From: Rothia amarae | GTDB lineage: Bacteria; Actinomycetota; Actinomycetes; Actinomycetales; Micrococcaceae | Assembly (NCBI RefSeq): GCF_014705945.2 | Contig: NZ_CP061538.1 | Coordinates: 2,046,001-2,110,000, forward strand | DNA: 64,000 nucleotides | Reading direction: 5' to 3' | Shown here: positions 1-8,150 of the stretch, one piece after another | Position numbering within the stretch: position 1 is the first letter of the stretch | How the letters are laid out: every line of letters begins with the position of its first letter | The notes under the pieces: generated by a model | Told to the model about the DNA's origin: nothing | What the model saw: only the letters and a program-made list of their open reading frames with translations | Database searches by the model: none | Translations under genes and position numbers: made by a program

Positions 1-197
1 GTGCTGCGTGGGCTGGTGGTTGCACCATCGGTAACGGACTGGTAGAAACTGCGATGTTTTCCTGGCAAGGCTGGGTGAGCCTCATTGCGATGATTCTCGG
101 AACCGGCGCTGCTGCCAAGATTTTCATTATGCCGCGTAAGAAAAAGACACCGGTTGCTTCGACGAAAAACGCTCCAGAACCTCAGCTCACCCATTAA
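1..197 (+). CDS. YeeE/YedE-family sulfur transporter, C-terminal end (partial)
   Basis: The reading frame is open from the left edge to a TAA at 195-197 and encodes about 64 residues. It starts in a glycine-rich membrane stretch with the family signature GGCTIGNGL, then a second hydrophobic segment (GWVSLIAMILGTGAAAKIF) and a basic cytoplasmic tail (PRKKK). GxxCxxGxG signatures are typical of the YeeE/YedE (TsuA-like) thiosulfate/sulfur-compound channels. The stop is 24 bp from the start of a TusA-like gene, and this pairing is a well known sulfur-import arrangement, which supports the call. The N-terminal part lies outside the window. Confidence 0.85.
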   Translation, partial: AAWAGGCTIGNGLVETAMFSWQGWVSLIAMILGTGAAAKIFIMPRKKKTPVASTKNAPEPQLTH

Positions 198-221
198 AAG
201 TTTATGAAAGGAACGAACAAT

Positions 222-449
222 ATGGCACAACGTGTATTAGAAACTGATGGGCTTGTCTGCCCTTTCCCTGTTCAAGAAGCTAAGGAAGCGATGGAGACTC
301 TCAGCTCCGGCGATGAATTAATCATTAACTTCGACTGCACTCAGGGAACTGAATCCATCCCCCGCTGGGCCGCTGAAAATGGTTATGGAACTAAAGATTT
401 CGTCAAACGCGGTCCTGCAGAATGGTCCATTACCGTCGTCAAGAGCTAA
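222..449 (+). CDS. TusA-family sulfurtransferase
   Basis: A 75-residue protein with the TusA core: a DGLVCPFPV motif near the N-terminus carries the CPxP persulfide-forming cysteine, followed by an amphipathic helix and a beta-rich half. TusA proteins relay sulfur as a persulfide. In this context it would accept sulfur imported by the upstream YeeE-like channel. The upstream in-frame ATG at 204 is rejected because AAAGGAAC at 207-213 is a good ribosome binding site for the ATG at 222. A strong hairpin terminator follows at 466-509, closing a two-gene operon. Confidence 0.9.
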   Translation: MAQRVLETDGLVCPFPVQEAKEAMETLSSGDELIINFDCTQGTESIPRWAAENGYGTKDFVKRGPAEWSITVVKS

Positions 450-465
450 CTCACTCATCTTCAGG

Positions 466-509
466 CAAGGACGGGCGCACCCGCGGTGGGTGCGCCCGTC
501 CTTGTTTTT
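466..509 (+). terminator. Rho-independent terminator of the yeeE-tusA operon
   Basis: A perfect 17-bp stem (466-482 with 488-504) with a 5-nt loop is followed by TTTTT. It lies between convergent tusA and manA. The T-run is on the plus strand, so it mainly ends the tusA transcript. Confidence 0.9.
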
Positions 510-521
510 ATCTTGAGCTAA

Positions 522-1703
522 CTACACGTAGGTGGCTACGTATGCCTCGCCTAATCCTCTGATGGTTGTAGCAGTGTCGCTACCAGAATGTAACAGCGAC
601 TCAGTCGGATACACGGTGAAACTCTGTTGCTCCGACTCAACTGTTAGCTCCCCTGCTACAGAAAGCAAAGTGGAGGTTCCCTCAAACGTGAAATCCACAG
701 CTTGCGAGGCGGGAACTCGAATACGGGTCAGTAAAAGACGCTCATCCCACAAAGAAAATTTGCCCACCGCCGCGTCATCAGGGTTTGCACGAACCACCTC
801 AGGGGCGCACTGGTCATCGCGTAAGACCTCGATTAGCTCTTGAGTATCAATATGTTTAGGAGTCAGCCCCGCGCGCAACACATTATCTGAGGGGTTCATA
901 ATTTCAATGGCTGTACCTGAAACATAGGCATGAACCTGACCATCTGGAGTAAACGCAGAATCACCCGGTTCTAGATAAAGCAGATTCATCACTACAGCCA
1001 CCAGCAACCCTCGATCACCCGGGCACTTTTCCTCAATATGCTCCACGAGTTCGGCAGCGCGCTCCAGAGTGCAAGGACCACCGGTGTGAGTCTTAGCCCA
1101 GGTGCGAACACCGTCTAACGTTTCTTCAAGAGCGACCGCGGCGTCGCCCTCGCTGAGGCGAATAATCTTTGCCAAAAGCTCTTTTCCTGAATTTACAGGA
1201 AGTAAATCCGCGAGCCAGCTCAGACCAAAAGCCGTGGCAATTTCTTGAACTTCATGGTCTGGGCGAACTCCCGTCAAAATTTTCATGGGAGTTAGAGCAA
1301 TAACGGTTTCCGGCTTTGAATGGCGGTCTTTGTAATTACGAGAGGAATCATCGAGGGCAATTCCTTCTTGATTTTCGCGGTCAAATCCAGATTCTGCTTG
1401 GGCGTCAGTGGGGTGAACCTGGATAGACAGGGGGGCGTCAATGGCAAGAATCTTAAAGAGGAAAGGGAAGTTCTCAACTCCCTGGGGCAAAATGCGGTCT
1501 GGAGTGTTTTCGACCACTCTGTCAAGACCCATTTTGTGCCCATCAATATCGATTTCTGAAGGAGCGGAAGGGTGCGCACCCACCCAAACCTCAGCTTCTG
1601 GCTGGTCGCTGGGTGCAGACAGTCCACGCATATGAGCCAGGGTTTCATGTGATCCCCAGGCGTAGTGTTGCGTTTTGTTAACCAACCGAAATAGTTCGCC
1701 CAT
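522..1703 (-). CDS. manA: Mannose-6-phosphate isomerase, class I
   Basis: A cupin-fold enzyme of 393 residues that interconverts fructose-6-phosphate and mannose-6-phosphate and so feeds GDP-mannose and glycan synthesis. Zinc-site motifs are visible: SIQVHPTD, a KPE motif after DRHS, and GQVHAY in the C-terminal cupin. An upstream in-frame TTG at 1715 is possible, but the ATG at 1703 opens with the family-typical MGELFRLVNKTQHYAWGS and has GGATAAG before it. The gene faces a phosphomannomutase that starts 131 bp away in the opposite direction, so the two mannose-activation genes are divergent neighbours. Confidence 0.95.
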   Translation of the reverse strand: MGELFRLVNKTQHYAWGSHETLAHMRGLSAPSDQPEAEVWVGAHPSAPSEIDIDGHKMGLDRVVENTPDRILPQGVENFPFLFKILAIDAPLSIQVHPTDAQAESGFDRENQEGIALDDSSRNYKDRHSKPETVIALTPMKILTGVRPDHEVQEIATAFGLSWLADLLPVNSGKELLAKIIRLSEGDAAVALEETLDGVRTWAKTHTGGPCTLERAAELVEHIEEKCPGDRGLLVAVVMNLLYLEPGDSAFTPDGQVHAYVSGTAIEIMNPSDNVLRAGLTPKHIDTQELIEVLRDDQCAPEVVRANPDDAAVGKFSLWDERLLLTRIRVPASQAVDFTFEGTSTLLSVAGELTVESEQQSFTVYPTESLLHSGSDTATTIRGLGEAYVATYV

Positions 1704-1821
1704 GCTCTTATCCAACCATATTCGTCAAGAGGTACCCCCTATTTAGGGGACTACCTGCGGTGTTCCTCACCATATAAAAGTAATATCTCTGAGTACACAT
1801 CGCAAAAAAGCCCTCGCCACG

Positions 1822-1827
1822 TAGAAT
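1822..1827 (+). promoter_or_regulatory. Leaderless promoter -10 of phosphomannomutase gene
   Basis: TAGAAT lies six bases before the GTG start at 1834, and no ribosome binding site fits between. This spacing predicts transcription starting at or next to the GTG, giving a leaderless mRNA. No clear -35 is seen. Confidence 0.6.
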
Positions 1828-1833
1828 AAACCT

Positions 1834-3234
1834 GTGAATACTATTGATTTAACCGCATCTTTTAAGGCGTACGACGTTCGTGGCATCGTCGGTGAAACCA
1901 TCACCGAGGATACCGTTCGTGCAACCGCAGCAGCATTCGTTGATGTTCTGGAACTCGCAGGTCAGAACATTCTGGTGGGTAGCGATATGCGCCCATCCGG
2001 CTCCGATTTCGTTAATGCTTTCGCCGAAGGAGCTACCGCTCGTGGCGCAAACATCATCAAAATAGGCCTCATCTCAACCGATGAGCTTTACTTTGCCTGC
2101 GGCGTGGAGAATGCAGCGGGCGTAACTTTCACCGCCTCGCACAACCCCGCCGAATACAACGGCATGAAGATGGCTAAGGCTGGCGCCGTCCCGATTTCTT
2201 CGGAAACCGGTCTGTTCGACGTCCGCGACTTGGCACAGCAATACCTGAACGCCGGAGAAATCCCCCAGTCCGAAACCCAGGGAACTGTTTCAGAAAAAGA
2301 CATTCTCAAAGATTACGCAGAGTACCTACGCAACCTCGTTGATCTTTCCAACATCCGCCCTCTAAAGGTTGTTGTTGACGCCGGTAACGGCATGGGCGGC
2401 ATGACCACCCCCGCAGTCCTAGGCGATTCAATTCTTCCCGGTCTACCTTTGGATATCGTTCCTCTGTACTTCGAGTTGGACGGTTCCTTCCCTAATCACC
2501 CCGCTAACCCTCTAGAGCCTGCTAACCTCGTGGATTTGCAGAAAGCTGTTGTGGAGCATGGTGCAGATATCGGTCTAGCTTTCGACGGCGACGCCGATCG
2601 TTGCTTCGTCATCGACGAAAAGGGTCAGCCCGTTTCACCTTCTGCTATCACCGCTATCGTGGCAGAACGCGAAATCAAGCGTGCCCAGTCAGAAGGCGAA
2701 GCTGAGCCCGTTATTATTTACAACCTCATCACCTCTAAGGCTGTTCCTGAACTCGTGGAGAAGCTCGGTGGCCGTTCGGTAAAGACCCGCGTGGGTCACT
2801 CCTTCATCAAGGCTGTCATGGCTTCTGAAGGCGGCATCTTCGGTGGCGAGCATTCAGCTCACTACTACTTCAAGGACTTCTTCAACGCGGATACCGGCAT
2901 GCTTGCCGCAATGCACGTGCTAGCAGTTCTAGGTAACTCCGAAAAACAGCTTTCCGAAATCGGTGCTGAGTACCAGCCCTACTTCTCCCCCGGTGAGATT
3001 AACTCTGAGGTGGAAGATAAGGACGCAGCTATTGCACGGGTTCGCGAAGCTCTCGGCGATTCTGTTGAGGTTTCCGAGATGGATGGCACTACCTTTGAGC
3101 ACAAGACTGAGGGCTGGTGGGTAAACCTTCGCCCCTCCAACACCGAACCCTTCTTGCGGATGAACCTTGAAGCCCCTGATCAGGCAGCCATGGAACGTGT
3201 ACGCGATGAGATTCTAGCTCTGGTTCGTGCCTAA
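1834..3234 (+). CDS. manB: Phosphomannomutase/phosphoglucomutase
   Basis: An alpha-D-phosphohexomutase of 466 residues, normal length, moving phosphate between C6 and C1 of mannose (and probably glucose). All four family loops are present: the phosphoserine loop TASHNPAEYNG, the metal loop DGDADRC, the sugar-binding loop GGEHSAHYYF, and the phosphate-binding RPSNTEP near the C-terminus. With manA across the intergenic region it makes mannose-1-phosphate for glycans such as lipomannan or protein mannosylation. The GTG start is preceded by a -10 at leaderless distance rather than by a ribosome binding site. Confidence 0.95.
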   Translation: MNTIDLTASFKAYDVRGIVGETITEDTVRATAAAFVDVLELAGQNILVGSDMRPSGSDFVNAFAEGATARGANIIKIGLISTDELYFACGVENAAGVTFTASHNPAEYNGMKMAKAGAVPISSETGLFDVRDLAQQYLNAGEIPQSETQGTVSEKDILKDYAEYLRNLVDLSNIRPLKVVVDAGNGMGGMTTPAVLGDSILPGLPLDIVPLYFELDGSFPNHPANPLEPANLVDLQKAVVEHGADIGLAFDGDADRCFVIDEKGQPVSPSAITAIVAEREIKRAQSEGEAEPVIIYNLITSKAVPELVEKLGGRSVKTRVGHSFIKAVMASEGGIFGGEHSAHYYFKDFFNADTGMLAAMHVLAVLGNSEKQLSEIGAEYQPYFSPGEINSEVEDKDAAIARVREALGDSVEVSEMDGTTFEHKTEGWWVNLRPSNTEPFLRMNLEAPDQAAMERVRDEILALVRA

Positions 3235-3272
3235 TCACTTTCGTGTTTAGTCGCTAGGACGTAAGCACTTCG

Positions 3273-3305
3273 AGGGCGCTCTCTGTTTCTGACAGGGAGC
3301 GCCCT
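3273..3305 (+). terminator. Hairpin terminator after phosphomannomutase
   Basis: A 13-bp GC-rich stem (3273-3285 with 3293-3305, one G.T pair) follows the gene. The T-run after it is short (TTTAG), so it may work for both convergent genes at modest efficiency. Confidence 0.65.
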
Positions 3306-3328
3306 TTAGCGTATGCGGAAGTAGTCTT

Positions 3329-4153
3329 CTAACTCAGCAGCAGATTGATGAGCGCTACAGTACCGATTACCAGGATGACTGCCCGAAGAAGATTTGCGGG
3401 CAGACGTCGTCCAACCTTTGCCCCTACGAGGCCGCCCACCGCCGCTCCTGCGGCGATGGTAAGCACAACGAACCAGTTGATGATATCGCCCGCCCAGGTG
3501 ACAAAAATTAGCGTCGACAGAATATTGACGAACGCAACGAGCAAGTTTTTCACGGCATTGAGAGATTGCAGAGAGACGGTGAGGAGCGCGCCCAGGAAAC
3601 CAATCATCAGTACGCCCTGGGCGGCACCGAAGTAGCCTCCGTAGATGCCCAGCAGATAGACGATGACGATGATCGCCAGCCGTTTTTTGTCCCGGGGCAG
3701 CGCCGGTTCAGGGGTGGTGCCAAGAATTTCTTGAGCGTTAGTATCATGTGAGCGAGCGGCAGCTACTCGTTGCTGAATTCTGGGCCCCGCAACCACCATG
3801 ATGAGGCCTAAACCAATGAGCACTGGTACGACGAAGGCGAAGGCTGATTCGGGCAGAATCAACAACAGAGAAGCACCGGTAATACCGCCCAGAATAGAGC
3901 TGGGTAGGAGCATTCTGATAAGACCCGAATTCTGCCGAATTTCCCTGCGGTAACCGTATGCACCGGAGATATTTCCCGCAACCAAACCCACCGAGCTTGA
4001 AATGTTAGCGGTGAGCGGCGGATACCCCAGTAGGAGCAGAAGGGGGAATGAAATAAGGGTTCCAGAGCCAACGATGGCGTTAATAAAACCAGCGCTCAGC
4101 CCAGCACCCAAAATGATGAAAAAACTAAGCACCAACGTTGAATCAGGAAGCAT
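3329..4153 (-). CDS. TauE/SafE-family sulfite/sulfonate exporter
   Basis: A 274-residue integral membrane protein with about eight hydrophobic segments in two similar halves. An early GxGxxxGFINAIVGSGTL motif (near residue 20) is typical of TauE/SafE (DUF81) permeases, which export sulfite, sulfonates or organic anions. The middle loop (about residues 130-155) is charged and cytoplasmic. It lies 35 bp downstream of a DUF1648 protein in the same direction and is probably co-transcribed. Given the YeeE/TusA genes nearby, a sulfur-related substrate is plausible but not shown. Confidence 0.85.
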   Translation of the reverse strand: MLPDSTLVLSFFIILGAGLSAGFINAIVGSGTLISFPLLLLLGYPPLTANISSSVGLVAGNISGAYGYRREIRQNSGLIRMLLPSSILGGITGASLLLILPESAFAFVVPVLIGLGLIMVVAGPRIQQRVAAARSHDTNAQEILGTTPEPALPRDKKRLAIIVIVYLLGIYGGYFGAAQGVLMIGFLGALLTVSLQSLNAVKNLLVAFVNILSTLIFVTWAGDIINWFVVLTIAAGAAVGGLVGAKVGRRLPANLLRAVILVIGTVALINLLLS

Positions 4154-4188
4154 AATTTGATGCTAGCGCAGAGCCGGCAGCTGTGGGG

Positions 4189-4698
4189 CTACTTGGCAAT
4201 TTTCAGCATTTTAGGAATGTAATAAACGATGGGCGCAAGGATGAAAAGCACTAACAACGCCATCCACGGACCTGATGTTTCTGGATGCGATGTTGAATAG
4301 GTGACAAAAACGAGCATGAGCCCTACTCCGATAGAGGTCCACAGCAGCATATTGCGGGAGCAAGTATAGAGAGCTTGCCATCCTTCAGCGGTTGAAGGAG
4401 TTTTCGGCACATTATGGATTCGAGGGAATCGCGCTATCACCAGGCAGAAAAGAGTCACCATGCACAGCATGATAGGTGCGAGAAGGAATTGATTTTTATC
4501 GCCCCAGTCGTCAGGTTCTCCGTTGGGACCGAAATGAACCGGAACTATTTGAGGCAACCCAACATAAGTCACCACAGCGTAAATAACTCCAGCTACCAGA
4601 ACAAATGCCGAAATACCCTCCAGAATCCGAGAAGATTTCGCCGGGGAAGCAGGAACGGGGCGTTCGGTTCTGCCTGGGAGTTGTGGGGAATTCTCCAT
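4189..4698 (-). CDS. DUF1648 membrane protein
   Basis: A 169-residue protein with an N-terminal proline-rich cytosolic stretch and four hydrophobic segments. After the first segment comes the DUF1648 signature PVHFGPNGEPDDWGDK. DUF1648 proteins resemble the SdpI immunity/sensor family, but the function here is unknown. AGGTGA sits eight bases before the ATG. It is the first gene of a likely two-gene transcript with the TauE-like exporter. Confidence 0.8.
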   Translation of the reverse strand: MENSPQLPGRTERPVPASPAKSSRILEGISAFVLVAGVIYAVVTYVGLPQIVPVHFGPNGEPDDWGDKNQFLLAPIMLCMVTLFCLVIARFPRIHNVPKTPSTAEGWQALYTCSRNMLLWTSIGVGLMLVFVTYSTSHPETSGPWMALLVLFILAPIVYYIPKMLKIAK

Positions 4699-4825
4699 TG
4701 AAGTTCACCTATCGTCGCAGTGGTTTTTTTAACTATATAAACTAGGGGGTAAGCAACCATTTTCTGACGTGGTGTTTTACTATCAACTCATTTTTCACGA
4801 ACGTATTTCAGGACGAGGTATATCT

Positions 4826-5299
4826 ATGGGTTTACTGTGGTGGACAGTAGTGTTACTAGCCGTTCTTTGTTTGGCGGGCATTGCCCTCTATCAGGCGCTG
4901 AAATTTATAGCCTCCCGAGATGCGCAGAATCTAGATGCTCTCCCCCACCGCACCGTCGTCGGACCGGCAGGTTCTCTCAAGCTCGCCGTTGCAGAGACCA
5001 CTGACTCGTTGAGTAAAGGGCTGTCAGGACATCAAAAACTCAAAAACGTTCACGGTCTTCTTCTAGTTCTCCCACGGAAAGCTACCTCACTGACTCTTTT
5101 AGGTGTACAATTTCCGCTCGACGTCGTATGGCTAGATGCCCAGAACCGAGTGCTCAAGGTCGCCTACGATGTCAAGCCCGGGTTTGGAACTCTCCGCCTA
5201 CCTTCACCGGCGCGTACCGCCGCCGTCATTGAAGTACCAGCGCTCAAACTGCGTAAGCTGGGCGCCATTGAGCCAGGAACCACTCTTTCCTGGAAATAG
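4826..5299 (+). CDS. DUF192-domain membrane-anchored protein
   Basis: A 157-residue protein with one N-terminal transmembrane segment (about residues 4-25) and an extracytoplasmic DUF192 domain. The family marker PLDVVWLDAQNRVLKV is visible after a GLSG motif, and the domain is normal in length. Its function is unknown; DUF192 folds as a small beta barrel and occurs in many secreted proteins. The start at 4826 is chosen over an in-frame ATG at 4769 because GGACGAGG lies just upstream and the hydrophobic anchor then begins at once. Confidence 0.8.
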   Translation: MGLLWWTVVLLAVLCLAGIALYQALKFIASRDAQNLDALPHRTVVGPAGSLKLAVAETTDSLSKGLSGHQKLKNVHGLLLVLPRKATSLTLLGVQFPLDVVWLDAQNRVLKVAYDVKPGFGTLRLPSPARTAAVIEVPALKLRKLGAIEPGTTLSWK

Positions 5300-5317
5300 G
5301 ATTTATTTTTTACACCC

Positions 5318-5352
5318 AAAGTGCCACTCCCCTGATAAGGAAGCGGCACTTT
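5318..5352. terminator. Possible bidirectional hairpin between DUF192 gene and hmp
   Basis: An 8-bp stem AAAGTGCC/GGCACTTT encloses a 19-nt loop with further weak pairing (ACTCC with GGAAG). It lies between convergent genes. The flanking T/A runs are short, so its strength is uncertain. Confidence 0.45.
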
Positions 5353-5370
5353 AGATATGAAGAATAACCG

Positions 5371-6561
5371 TTACTTGTTTTCAGCTCGTGCAGTATCGCG
5401 AAGCATCCACTGGTCAGGACCAAAAATCTCGTACTGAATCTGGACACCAGGAACACCTGCATCCACCAGAGCCGAGCGGGTGTCCTTCATGAAGCCAAGA
5501 GGTCCGCAGAGATAAACCGAGGCATCGGAGGGAACATCAAGCTTGGAAACATCCACGCGACCTTCAAAATCGCCCGAACCATCGCCCAAGAAGCTAATGA
5601 GTTTGCCGTTAGCCAGCTTGCCTACGAGCTCTTCCATTTCTTCGCGCAACGGCCACGCGTCCTTACTGGAAGAGGAATGAACGACTACAACTTCACGCTG
5701 GGAGTTTTGGTCCACCAGTTCGGAGAGGAAAGCGAGCATAGGGGTTACACCGATACCTGCCGAGAAGAGGTAGAGCGGCCCCGAGCCGTCGTCGCCAAAT
5801 CCACCCAGGGTGATATCACCGTAGGGGTTTGAGATATCAACGACGTCACCCTCCTGCAGAGCGAAGTGGCGCTTAGTCATCTCACCGTTGGGGTCGAGCT
5901 TGATAGCTACGCGGCGCTGGTTCTTCTCCGAGGGTAGCAACGTGTACTGGCGAGGCTGCAGGAGACCATCTTCTGCCTGAGTAAACAGTGAGATGTACTG
6001 ACCGGCTTTTGCCTCGGTCATCGCGGTGTCATCTGCAGGTTCAAAAGTAAGATCTACTACCTGATCCCCGGTTTCCTTGCGGGATACAAGTTTGAAGGGC
6101 GCGCGCATGACGTCGTTAGCCTGCTGTGCGTAAAGACCCTTCTCAATCTTGATAAGAGCGTTTGCCATCAACCAGTAAACTTCGCTCCACGCCTCGGCAA
6201 CTTCAGGGGTGCAGGCGTCGCCCAGATCCGCTGCAATAGCTTCAAACAGGTACTTGTAGACGGTGGGGTACTCATCTTCGAGCAGTCCCAGGGAGGTGTG
6301 TTTGTGTGCCACGCGGGAGAGCACTTCGTCGGGGTACTTATCGGGATTGTTCAAAATATAAGTAGCAAAAATGACGATTGAGTTAGAGAGCGCCTGGGGC
6401 TGAGTGCCTTCGAGCTGCGATGAACGTGAAAACATGCCGTCCATCAGGTCAGGACGAGCGGCGAACATACGCTTGTAGAACTCCGGGGTGATGTGAGGCA
6501 TCCGCTCGGCAACGACGGGCGCGGTGGCTTCAATGATGGGTCGTGACTTTTCTGAAAGCAC
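5371..6561 (-). CDS. hmp: Flavohemoprotein, nitric oxide dioxygenase
   Basis: A 396-residue enzyme with an N-terminal globin domain (about 1-140, with HKHTSLG around the haem-proximal region) and a C-terminal FAD/NAD(P)H reductase (RQYTLLP, GIGVTPMLAFL, YLCGPLGFM). It oxidises NO to nitrate using O2 and NAD(P)H. An AAAGGAGA ribosome binding site seven bases before GTG at 6561 fixes the start (VLSEKSRP); the TTG upstream at 6582 would place that site inside the gene. It lies downstream of nsrR but has its own promoter, with a palindrome over the predicted -10. Confidence 0.95.
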   Translation of the reverse strand: MLSEKSRPIIEATAPVVAERMPHITPEFYKRMFAARPDLMDGMFSRSSQLEGTQPQALSNSIVIFATYILNNPDKYPDEVLSRVAHKHTSLGLLEDEYPTVYKYLFEAIAADLGDACTPEVAEAWSEVYWLMANALIKIEKGLYAQQANDVMRAPFKLVSRKETGDQVVDLTFEPADDTAMTEAKAGQYISLFTQAEDGLLQPRQYTLLPSEKNQRRVAIKLDPNGEMTKRHFALQEGDVVDISNPYGDITLGGFGDDGSGPLYLFSAGIGVTPMLAFLSELVDQNSQREVVVVHSSSSKDAWPLREEMEELVGKLANGKLISFLGDGSGDFEGRVDVSKLDVPSDASVYLCGPLGFMKDTRSALVDAGVPGVQIQYEIFGPDQWMLRDTARAENK

Positions 6562-6609
6562 GGTGTCTCTCCTTTGGAACAAAATGTTGATTAACCATTT
6601 CCAAAACTA

Positions 6610-6622
6610 GCATATTCAATGC
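6610..6622 (-). promoter_or_regulatory. Candidate NsrR operator at the hmp promoter
   Basis: GCAT-N5-ATGC is a short inverted repeat (6610-6613 and 6619-6622). On the minus strand it overlaps TATGCT, the best -10 for hmp (TTATTC about 16 bp upstream may be the -35). Position and the adjacent nsrR gene suggest NsrR repression; the half sites are short, so this is inference. Confidence 0.4.
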
Positions 6623-6638
6623 AAGATAAGGAATAAAA

Positions 6639-6669
6639 AAGATGAGCTGCTTCATAAACAGCTCATCTT
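6639..6669 (-). terminator. Terminator of nsrR
   Basis: An 11-bp perfect stem (6639-6649 with 6659-6669) is followed on the minus strand by TTTTTTATT. It separates nsrR from the downstream hmp gene. Confidence 0.85.
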
Positions 6670-6672
6670 CAT

Positions 6673-7146
6673 CTATGATGCCTGAGTTAACTTCTTCGTC
6701 TGGCTCAGCGGCCCCAAGCCCAGCTCAACAAAAACCGGACCCATCTGCCTCTGTGTGGGCAGGCTGGAAATCGTGATGGGATCTAGAACCTCAAAGAATG
6801 CCTCCCGAGCCCTGGAAAGATAGCCCCGCAAGCGGCAGGAAGAATTCAGCGGACAATCACCATGTTCACTCTCGCACTCCACCATGGGAATATCCCCCTC
6901 GGTCTGGCGCAGAATATGACCAACCGTCACATTCTTGCCAGCCTCAGACAAGACGACGCCGCCGGCACGCCCGCGAGTTGCCACAACCCATCCATGATTT
7001 GCCAAGAACGCAACGGATTTAGCCACATGGTTATAGGGCGTGCCCACTCCCTGAGCAATAGTCTGGGTAGAAAGCTTCTTGTCCTCGGCACCAGCCAAAA
7101 GAATCATGATCCGTAATGAAACGTCGGAAAAAGCAGTTAGACGCAA
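6673..7146 (-). CDS. nsrR: Rrf2-family NO-sensing repressor NsrR
   Basis: A 157-residue Rrf2 regulator with a winged helix at the N-terminus and three cluster cysteines at C91, C98 and C104. Asp8 (in TAFSDVSLR) matches the aspartate ligand known from Streptomyces NsrR, which carries a [4Fe-4S] cluster destroyed by NO. The TTG start at 7146 is set by GAAGGAGGGG a few bases upstream; the ATG at 7173 would bury this site in the coding region. The next gene is hmp, the classic NsrR target, so the two form an NO-defence unit. A 12-bp palindrome at 7214-7225 suggests autoregulation. Confidence 0.9.
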   Translation of the reverse strand: MRLTAFSDVSLRIMILLAGAEDKKLSTQTIAQGVGTPYNHVAKSVAFLANHGWVVATRGRAGGVVLSEAGKNVTVGHILRQTEGDIPMVECESEHGDCPLNSSCRLRGYLSRAREAFFEVLDPITISSLPTQRQMGPVFVELGLGPLSQTKKLTQAS

Positions 7147-7213
7147 TGCCCCTCCTTCATGATTTTTTGGCATGATCTGAAATTTAGTTTACTCCTCTGA
7201 ACAAACCACAGTG

Positions 7214-7225
7214 CGCACTAGTGCG
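7214..7225. promoter_or_regulatory. Perfect 12-bp palindrome upstream of nsrR
   Basis: CGCACTAGTGCG reads the same on both strands and lies 68 bp before the nsrR start. A role as operator for NsrR or another dimeric regulator is inferred from symmetry and position only. Confidence 0.45.
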
Positions 7226-7513
7226 AAATGAGTTCAGAACCATATTCACAGTGCATCCGCTTGTGACTAGCGACTATACACACTTATATGTACAAACACC
7301 TCGACAAAGTTATGTTCACCGCAAAATATCGTCAAAAGGATGATTTCGAAACTCTTTACTTGTGGGTAACATTGTAAATAGTTTGTGCCCACAAGCATTG
7401 CTAAAGCATCTTTTTCAGGGGGAACTTGAAGAATAAAATTGGTGCTCGTCAAATGCTGATCGGGTTAGTACTAAAGTCCATGACGATCAATAACACCAGA
7501 TAAGGATTCACTC
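7226..7513. other. Intergenic region between nsrR and the roadblock gene
   Basis: With the nsrR promoter side this gap is 367 bp long. It is AT-richer than the genes around it and must hold the promoter of the roadblock gene, probably near TAGTACTAAAG around 7465-7476, with an AAGGATT ribosome binding site before the ATG at 7514. No credible gene or RNA is seen; short open frames here lack ribosome binding sites. Confidence 0.5.
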
Positions 7514-7882
7514 ATGTCACAGCTTGACACCTCAATCCAGGAACTTCTTTCCATCGAAGGCGCAAACGGCGCAGCACTCGTGGACATCTCTTCGGGCATG
7601 GCTCTAGCTTCCGGCGGCAACCCCGGGTTCGATCTCACCGTTGCAGCAGCAGGTAACTCCAACGTTGTCCGCGCAAAGCTCAAGACCATGAACGATCTCG
7701 GTCTAGAGGGCAACATCGAAGACATCATGATTACCCTCAACTCCCAGTACCACCTCATTAACGTACTCAACGCTTCTGAGACCGCTGGTCTGTTCGTTTA
7801 TCTGGTGCTTGATCGTAACACCGCGAACCTAGCGCTCGCTCGCCACAAGCTCAACACCATCGCAAACCGTATCTCCCTCTAA
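7514..7882 (+). CDS. Roadblock/LC7-domain protein
   Basis: A 122-residue single-domain protein. The segment GANGAALVDISSGMALASGG and the later LVLDRNTANLALARHKL match the actinobacterial roadblock/LC7 family, whose members bind or regulate small MglA-type GTPases. It is cytosolic, with no signal peptide. In Streptomyces these proteins sit in conservons with a histidine kinase and a GTPase, but here the gene stands alone with its own AAGGATT site and a strong terminator. Partner and role are therefore unknown. Confidence 0.8.
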   Translation: MSQLDTSIQELLSIEGANGAALVDISSGMALASGGNPGFDLTVAAAGNSNVVRAKLKTMNDLGLEGNIEDIMITLNSQYHLINVLNASETAGLFVYLVLDRNTANLALARHKLNTIANRISL

Positions 7883-7931
7883 GCCCCACAAGCTAGACGC
7901 AGAGAAGCGAAGCCCCACAGAGGCAACTTAT

Positions 7932-7976
7932 AAACCAATGGCCGGTGATTTCTAGGGAATCACCGGCCATTGGTTT
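7932..7976 (+). terminator. Strong terminator of the roadblock gene
   Basis: A perfect 19-bp stem (7932-7950 with 7958-7976) with a 7-nt loop ends in TTTTT. The A-run on the other side could also make it work on the minus strand. Confidence 0.9.
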
Positions 7977-8016
7977 TTATTTACCTTATGTGAAGGAGTC
8001 TATTCAGTAGCAAGAG

Positions 8017-8127
8017 CTCGAGCAAGCACAGCAGTAAGGTGAACTGGCTGGGGCTGGCATGAATCACCGCGTGAGCGCTAGCGAACTTCGTGAGAAGGTT
8101 AGTACACCGTTGCTGTGCTTGCTCGAG
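8017..8127. repeat. 17-bp perfect inverted repeat with 77-nt spacer
   Basis: CTCGAGCAAGCACAGCA at 8017-8033 is repeated inverted at 8111-8127. It lies just downstream of the ABC ATPase stop (8151, minus strand) and before the roadblock terminator. There is no T-run, so it is not a standard terminator. A transcript would fold into a long stem with a large loop. Confidence 0.75.
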
Positions 8128-8150
8128 TTCAGCGTCTTCGAAATAACCTG

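Noticed and set aside
7267-7452. 61-codon minus-strand frame in the nsrR-roadblock gap
   Set aside because: No start signals and no family resemblance; probably chance in AT-rich intergenic DNA.
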